NCBI GenBank assembly: GCA_030770545.1
Contig: CM061091.1
Span: 6,504,501-6,568,500, forward strand
Direction: 5' to 3'
DNA length: 64,000 bases
From: Macropodus opercularis
Lineage: Eukaryota > Chordata > Actinopteri > Anabantiformes > Osphronemidae
Below are positions 15,201 to 24,200 of the stretch, in pieces. Every line of letters begins with the position of its first letter. Positions within the stretch are counted from its first letter, which is position 1. The notes beneath the pieces were generated by a model. The model was not told the DNA's origin, searched no databases, and saw only the letters and a program-made list of their open reading frames with translations. The translations under genes and the position numbers were made by a program.

Positions 15201-18200
15201 TAAACTAAATATAATAATGGTCAGGGCTTTGTAATACTAAGGTGCCAATCTGTATGTCTGCTATGCATTTGCCAAATAAATATTTCTTTAGCTTTCCCTG
15301 TTAAGAGTCAGAGTTTGGACTCCTGCGCAAGGGAACAGAGCATCTTTAAAATGCTGCACCAGAATCATTTGTTCAAAATTATAGTCTGCATAATCCAAGT
15401 TGTTACGTTACTCATGTTTACTGAAATATGGGAAATTGGAGCGAGAACATTGTTTGTTGATTTCTGGATGTGCTTCACACAATTTAATACTCGAAGCTGA
15501 TGTAAAAGGTCAGGTCTGTGGTGTCTGTGGCTTTTACTGTCACATGTATAGATGCAACATAACTTTCACTATTTAATCCTTACTATGCCAAATCTTGTGT
15601 TTCACAAGCTGAAATTACTTTGTTTTGCAATTGTCTCCAAAACACGAATAATTAATAATTGATTCAAATCACTAATTTGATTTTGTCTGCTACACCATTA
15701 AACATTAAATATCATAGGAAACCATTAAGAAAATTTTGTATTAATGTCAGACCTGTAGTTAATATATTGGTTATTGTAACTGCACATCATGGACAACAAA
15801 AACTAAAGTTTGCACTGGCGAGTAGTAGGGTCGGGTCTAATGTACTGATGTCTGGACTGTCTTGTGGGGAAAAAAGATGTAAAAAGCTTTCTTATTCTTA
15901 ATTTCTAACTTTTGTTAATAATGTTCCCCTCTGTCCTTCCAGACTGCCCTGAGAGGTGTGTGCGGCGAGCGTGTACAGCCGACGGCGAGTGCTGCCACCC
16001 TCAGTGTCTGGGTAGCTGCACAGTCCCCGACAGTGACACAGCATGTGCCGCATGTGTGCATTACTACCACCAAGGGCAGTGTGTGGCCGACTGTCCTCCT
16101 GGCACCTACAAGTTTGAGGGCTGGCGCTGCATCAGTGCTGAGCTTTGCTCCAAAGTTCACCTTCCTGAATTCGACAGCTTCGTCATCCATGCTGGAGAGT
16201 GTATGCCCGAGTGCCCATCTGGGTACACGCGCACGTCACCAAACAGGTGAGCTGCAGTCTGAAGTTTGGTTAAATTCTGATTAGATCTTGATTAGATGTA
16301 GAAGACTGCTGTGACACAATGTTCTTTATGACTTCATCACAGAATCTTGCGTTAGTACATTGAAATTTGAGACTGAAATAAAGGTTAATAGAATAATGTT
16401 TAGTGAATGTATTTTTCATGACATACTGGGTATCTACTATCTAATCTTTCTCCAAATCTCTATTTTCAGTATGTTCTGTTCAGCCTGTGATGGTCTGTGT
16501 GATAAAGTATGTGAGGAGAAAGTTGTTGACTCCATGAATGCTGCTCAGTCTCTCAAAGGCTGCACAGTTATCAAAGGCAACCTGCACATCAAAATCCGCA
16601 GAGGATGTAAGTACTGTTTCTGCATAGTTAATGGATTTTAACTTATTTCAGAAGTCCTTAAATACAGAAAATGTTTGTTTATGTTTAGACAACATGGTGG
16701 CTGAGCTGGAGAGTTTCACAGGTCTCATCCAGAGGGTCACTGGTTATGTGCGAATCAGGCACTCCCACACTCTGAGCTCCCTGGCCTTCCTCCGCAGCCT
16801 CAGATACATTGATGGAGAAGAACTACTGGACGAGTAGGATCCCACACACGCACACACAAATGCAGGCTTCAAGCTTTTGTGATACTTAAACAAGAATAAG
16901 GGGTTAAGTAATTGTCTAAAATGCAGACTATAGAGATGTAGTGTTGTAATGCGTTTAGTCAAGGTCATCACCGAACTGTTGGCAGGAGTAGGAGAAAAAG
17001 AAACAATGTTTTGACTGTGTTCCGGCAGATTGGAAAGTATTTTATATAGGCCAGACTTTCTTGTATTGGGCTATTTGACAGTGTTATTTCTTAAGTCGTA
17101 AAAACTCATTTGTGAGTCTCGTTTTGAACTGAAAAAGTGGAAAAAAACAAATAAAACATCCTTAGCTTTTTCTAATAAGACCTTGAAGGCAGCATAACTG
17201 CAAACAGTCCAAGGAAAGGTTCCCTCAGGGTCATGGAAAAGCCTTCACTTCATCTGTTTCTCCTTGAGTACACTCTCACTGTCCCAAGGCCGACATTGCA
17301 TTCGTTCCTGAATGTCTGGGTGTTACTCTGTGACTGTTTCCAAAAAATATATAAAAACAAAACTTGAACTTGCACGTGTCATTTGGAAATAGAGCCACAA
17401 GAATTAAGTCTACTGCTACGTTTTGTTCAACTAAGCCTTCTGTAATAAAAAAAGAAAATTATGTGTATGGTATGTATAAGTTTTCATTCAACTGGCCTTT
17501 CTTTCACACACCTTTTTGGACAGTTTTTATTGATTCCATATTTCTTTCCTATAGCACGTACGCCTTCTCTGCATTCGACAACCAACAACTACAGTATCTT
17601 TGGGACTGGAAGCAGCACAACCTCACTATCAAAACAGGAAAGCTGTTTTTCAGAGCCAACCCAAAGCTCTGCACGTCTGAGATCCGCAAAATGTGGGACA
17701 AGACGGGCATCCAGGGCCACTTTGATGAGAGCGACTTCCGAAACAACGGCGACAGAGCCAGCTGTAAGGGTCAAATAAGCTTCGGGCTGAAAACCACAAA
17801 AATTTTAATTGCTACTTCTACTGCATGTGCTGCAGTTACTCTAGTTTACTAGCAGTTTGCAAACACCTCCTGTGAGCCTGGTGTTATGAAGCATGTGTCA
17901 GTATTTACTGCATTGCTCTGTCAGTAAGACTAATTGTTCCGCATTTTAACAGAAACATGCTGAAGTACTTAAATATTAACCCACTGCTCTGACTCCCTCC
18001 TAGGTGAAAGCACAGTCTTGGAGTTTAAGTCCAAGAGCACCCTCAGTACAAAGATCAAACTGACCTGGCAACGCTACCGGCCCCCAGACTACAGAGACCT
18101 TATCAGCTTTATTGTCTACTACAAGGAGGCGTATGTCTTTTCAGTATCCCCAGTCATTAGGTGTTTCCTATCCCAAGCTTAGCAATGTCGATTGTAGCAC

Positions 18201-21200
18201 TGATAATGAATTCAGCTCCTTTCAGCCTTTCAGATTGATTCAAGTGTTGGTGATTTACCAAACCCTACAATCAGGTTGATTAGGTGGACAGTAAATCTAC
18301 TGAACAGCACAGAAATATGACAAACAAGTTTCTATTCATATTTAGTTCAGACCTGCTTTAAATGGAAGTAATGAAAAAAGGATGAAGATAGCATAATACA
18401 GCATAAAATCTGTGGGTAGAAATACACTGGTTTGCTAATGCAGATTTGAGTTTGTCAAGTTATATCTGTAAACACAAGACCCAAGCAGGTGATCCATTAC
18501 TAAACTGCAGCATCTTCTTCCAGGCCATATCAGAACATCACAGAGTTTGAAGGGCAGGATGGCTGTGGCTCCAACAGCTGGAATATGGTGGATGTGGAGT
18601 TGAGTTCTAACAAGGACTCAGACCCTGGAGTTCTGCTGTCTGGCCTAAAGCCCTGGACACAGTACGCTATCTTTGTCAAAGCTATAACTCTCATGGTGGA
18701 GGACAGACATATGCCAAGTGCTAAGAGCAAGGTGGTCTACATCCGCACAAGCCCTTCAGGTAAAGATTTCAGACGTCAGTAGCCGTTATCTACAGTATTA
18801 ATTGACATCAGAGAAAAGTTCCTGTGAACATCGGGAGACAACCAATGAGATAGCGAGAGAGAGTGTTACTTAACCAAGCCACTGAACAGCCAATAGGCAG
18901 TGAATAGTCGTAGCTACGGTTGGCTACAGCAGGTGAAGACATGATTGCTGTGACTGCAAATGAATAGCAGTCGATGTTTGTGTCAAAGCTAGAAGTGGAA
19001 AGCTGAACAACAGAAAAAGATGCTGGATCTCACTTTCTTCTCTGTGACATTCAGTCTCACCAGAACTCACCTACTGACGGTTAATACACTTCACATTTAT
19101 AATAGTTTCAGACAGATGAGGGATTGTTTTATGATGACAGCGTGGAGACATTTCTGGTTTTAATCCAAATATACCGTAAGGAGATGGAGAGGAAATAAAC
19201 ACAGCTGCAACTCGAAAGCTGGAGCAAAACTGATTTACAAAAAGTATAATACAATTAGATGAAATGAAAGACGGTTTAAACCAATCCAGCTGCACTGTAA
19301 AGACATAGCAGTGCTGTGAGGTCAGTGAATCATTTCTGCACTGACTCTACAACACAGCCTGGAGGCGAGACGTTTCCCAAAAGTTCTTAGAAATCAAGGT
19401 TTACGAAGCAGCCACATGGTGATCAGCATCTCCAATAAGAATAATCTGTGTGTGTGTCTTGCTCTCTCTCTCAGTTCCGTCCATGCCTCAAGATGTGCGA
19501 GCGTACTCCAACTCGTCTACACAGTTGGTGGTGCGTTGGTCACCTCCTGTCTCACCAAATGGAAATCAGACTTACTACTTGGTCAGATGGCAGCAACAAG
19601 CTGAAGACAGGGAGCTGTACCAGCACAACTACTGCTCAAAGGGTACATACATATACATACACACACATACACACACACACACACCCCTCCTAGTTGTTGA
19701 CTGCACTTCCTTTTCTCCCTCCTGTAGAGCTGAAGATTCCTATAAGAATAGCTGCCATAGGTGTGGGAGACCAGGAAGAGGATACTAAACCCACTAAGCC
19801 AGACCCTGAGGGGGCAGATAAAGGCCCCTGTTGCCCATGTCCCAAGTCAGTGGAGGTCCTGGAAGCTGAAGCTGCAGATGCCTCCTACCGGAAAGTCTTT
19901 GAAAACTTCCTGCACAACTCAATATTTACACCAAGGTAGGTTGAGTTCAGATCATTAGCTGTCCACAGTTTATGGTTCTAAGTTTATAACCACAGTACAT
20001 TTATGGTTTGTATTTAACAAAAACATCCCAGGAAGGAGGTAATGAGTCCTTTTTACAGTCCTTTTATCTGAAAAATATATTTCTGCTTTAGTCTGATTTA
20101 AAGACCCAGCCTGCTCCCTTTTGCTTTAGACAGCTGCGTCACATTATCCCTCTGTCTCTTCACACACACACACACACACGTATGCCTGCACACATCTCGA
20201 TGCATTTCTCAGGATGTTTAGCAGATGCAGAAGAAAATAAATGAATGCGCTTAGCTTCAGAGATAAACAACTTTTGTCATCAGATTTTTGTGCATTTTTC
20301 TTTTGTGTGTTTTCCTTGCATGTAGCATTGTTACATTTAACTGTTTATCAGAGCTTTACCGATGTGAATTATAACACACTCGGCAGAGACTTTTCCGCAT
20401 TTGGTAGAACTGTCATCACAAAGGTATGGAAAATGTTCCATATGTGTCCTGGTAGCTAAAAAAACGTACAGCCCTTGAAAGGATTGAATCTTTATACATG
20501 TAGTAGGATACAGCTGTAGCTCCTTTCCTCTGTAGGCAGATATCATGAAATTAAAAGCAGGTGAGGATGCTCTCACATTGGCGTTTGTCACATACTTTGC
20601 CCTCGAACCTTCAATCGCAACAGAATCAATTGAACTGTTCAGTAATTTTGTTTGGAATATGCTTCATTCCCGCAGCTGAAATAAAAACCACATGCTGGTG
20701 AAAACAAGCAAATCAGTCATAGACTCTAGGCTGGAAGAGGAAGGATTTCCTGCAGCTCTGGCATCAACATGGCCGCATCATATGCTGGGGAGCAAACAAC
20801 AAAACTCAGACATAGTGTTTAAAGACAGGCCTTTTGTGCTTTAACCACATCTACACACAAACCTCCTTTCATTTCCATTTTAGTCTGTGCAGTTCAAACT
20901 GTTCAGTGTGTAATGTACGCTGTATTAAATTTGTGAAGGAGTAAGAATGGATAACAGCCTCTTATATTTTTGTACATATATTGCATTTTAGAATAGCATC
21001 ATTCTCAATAGTTGTTAATTTTAATAAACAGTTTTAACTCTCAAAGATATTTGCTTTTACCATCCCTTCTAGGCCACCAGATCGTCGGCGTAGAGACCTG
21101 TTTGGGGTCGCCAACTCCACTTACTCCCGGCGCAATCGCCTGCACACAAACGGCAGCACCGTGCCCCCTCTCCAGGCTGCTGCCAACAACAACAGCAGCA

Positions 21201-24200
21201 GCACGACTGACCTGGAGCCCGTGGTCAGAGAGTTTGAGTTTATGCAGCAATCTGTGACGGAGCACGAGCTGCAGATCTCCAACCTGCAGCCGTTCACAGT
21301 TTACCGGATCGACGTTCATGCCTGCAATCGACAGGTCCCACGCTGCAGCGCTGCAGAGTTTGTCTTCTCCAGAACCAAGCCTGCAGGTTAGAGGAGCAAT
21401 GGTCATCTTACAGGTGTAACTTAATGTTTTAGCGTAGTCACAGTTATCACAACAGTATTTCAGGGATGCAGGTGCATAGTGTAGCCACCAGGCTATCTAT
21501 AGGTTTTGTACATTTGTTGTTGCTATTGTCTTTACAAACGTATCCCTTTGTGTTCCCACCATGGTAACCCCTTCTCCTTGTAATTCATCAGATAAGGCTG
21601 ACGACATACCAGGCCCAGTTACCTGGGAGGGGCATGAGGACTGGGTGTTTCTGCGCTGGCCAGAGCCACAACACCCGAACGGTCTAATCCTCATGTATGA
21701 GATCAAATTTAAACAGGCTGCTGAGGTAGGACAACATCCACAACTCCAGCTGCTAGTGACTCGCTGATTTTTGACAGCAACTACAAAGCCAAAACTTCTC
21801 AAAATTGTAGTTTATTAAAAAGAGAAATTTATCAGGCTGATCCCTCCGTTTTGGGATCTTAATATGTGAACTTCTATCGAATATAACATTTTGATATAGC
21901 TTTCCTTTATTTCATTTGTCAGACCGAGAAGCACGAGTGTGTCTCTGGTCAGTTGTACCATGCCCAGCGTGGTGTTCGTCTGTCCAACCTCAGTCCAGGA
22001 AACTACTCGGTCAGAGTGAGAGCCACGTCACTGGCTGGCAACGGCTCTTGGACACAAAGTCTGGATTTTTATGTGCCTGAGCGTAAGACACTGAACCTGC
22101 TGCATGATCAATAGTCATTATTACTTATTTATTTACACTGTAAACTTAACAAACAAACTGATGTGTTTGACTCAACAGGATATGAAAACGCCCTCTACGC
22201 TATGATCTTTGTTCCAGTCTGCATTGTCGTCTTCATCTGTATTTTGATTGCAATGCTGGTGGTCCTTAACAGGAAAAGGTAATATCCAGTGTACTGTAGT
22301 TAGTAAACGTTATATTAAATATGTGCAAATATATAGAAACCATGAAAACTAAACTCAAGATACAGAATATCATGCAGCAGAAACATGAAACAACCCAACT
22401 AACCAGAATAACCAAGCAAACACAACAGACATTAATCTTCAGGGAATATGCGTCAGACACTTGTACTTAAGATGCAGTTTAGTCTTTTTATTTCTCTAGA
22501 CGAAATGTTACAACAACTCACTTTAACTTTATGCCCAAGTCTGATGTCTTGTTGTTTTGTTGTTGTTGTTGTTTTCCATTTCCTGTACCTTTACAGTGTA
22601 AAGTCCTTGAGAATACACAATTGTGTCCATCCATGTGGTGTTCGTGTAAACATTCTTGTTTCTGCTTTGTTCAGGAACAGCGACCGGCTTGGAAACGGGG
22701 TACTGTATGCCTCCGTCAACCCAGAGTACTTTAGCGCTGCAGAAAGTGAGTTATGTAGTGCACAGTCGAATTATTGTTGTCAAGACAACATCCACTGTAT
22801 AAAGGTGCAGAGATCTGCATTAATATATACTGTATTCGTTGTGCAGTGTATGTTCCAGATGAATGGGAGGTGGCACGGGAGAAGATTTCCTTGAGTCGCG
22901 AGCTTGGCCAGGGTTCGTTTGGCATGGTGTACGAAGGCTTGGCAAAGGGCGTCGTCAAAGATGAACCAGAAACGCGTGTTGCCATCAAGACTGTCAATGA
23001 GTCTGCCAGCATGAGGGAGAGAATAGAGTTTCTGAACGAGGCTTCTGTCATGAAGGAGTTTAACTGTCACCATGTGGTACTTAAACACAGAAACACACAA
23101 ATGTTTTGGGCTTTTTTTTTTTATATCCCAGGTATAACTGTGATGGTCTTGACGTAAACCCGAAAGAGCTGGGAGTCAAACTGTTAATGCTGTTTCAGGT
23201 TCGACTCCTGGGGGTGGTCTCTCAGGGCCAGCCCACCTTGGTCATCATGGAGCTGATGACGCGGGGAGACCTGAAGAGTTACTTGCGGTCCCTTCGTCCT
23301 AAAGAGGTACTATCCTGTTTTTTTGTAGTTCATAAATAATTGGGTCCAGTGAGTTGAACTGTGTTTTAATTGTTAGATGTCTTAGGGAATAAACTTCAGC
23401 TCCTTTTAAAGAACTCGGTAATTGTTAGTATATTTTACATCTGCATTATAAACTTTGATAGTTACTTCATTCTCGTGTCTCTTTGCTCTTTCTGTCTCCA
23501 GCAGCAGTGGTCGAGTCTGTCTCTCCCTCCTCTCAAAAAGATGCTTCAGATGGCTGGACAGATTGCTGATGGCATGGCTTACCTCAACGCCAACAAGTTT
23601 GTCCACAGAGATCTGGCAGCCAGGAACTGCATGGTGGCCGAGGACTTCACTGTTAAGATAGGAGGTAAAGCGTAAGAGATTGCTGTCAGCTAAGAATCAG
23701 AGATGGGAGGGAGTTGCTGCGTTCTGGCCTGTACTGTATATCAGTTTATAGTGGTTTTTAGTGTTGTTCTGACTTCTTGACTAATGTATTGTTTGTGCAT
23801 TTTGGAAAGAAGTGAATAAGGAGGTAATTGGATAGTGAGGTTCCCACCAGTAAACTAATCATCAGGAAGGATCCGCTTGAAGTTGTTGCAGCTGCAAAAC
23901 GCTTAGTTAGAGATTTCAAGAGGCATCCACACATTCTGTAAACCAGCTGAAATTGTGGAAGTCCTCAAAAAGCTTCGGTCTCTGTAAACAGAACCCTTTG
24001 AGAACAGTGAGGTTTACAGTTGCTGATCAAGAGCCGTCCTCTCTGGTGTAAGAGTGCAGCAAGCTGGCATAGCAATTACAGACTGAGACATTTATTATAA
24101 GTGATGTTACGACACCCATCGTTTCCCTTATATAAGTTTAGTGCTGTTGTTGCCTTCAGTGCTGTATTATTTTGTGTGTTGGTAGATTTTGGCATGACTA

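Larger units (their letters stand above)
3171..15942 (+). other. igf1r intron 2
   Basis: A 12.8-kb intron. It contains GT microsatellites near 3713 and 4228, a long AT repeat at 6204, a Tc1-like transposon at 8988-9886 and a TTTTA repeat near 10817. The remaining sequence shows no coding signature; a 165-codon open frame at 13053 has no recognised domain. Confidence 0.85.
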
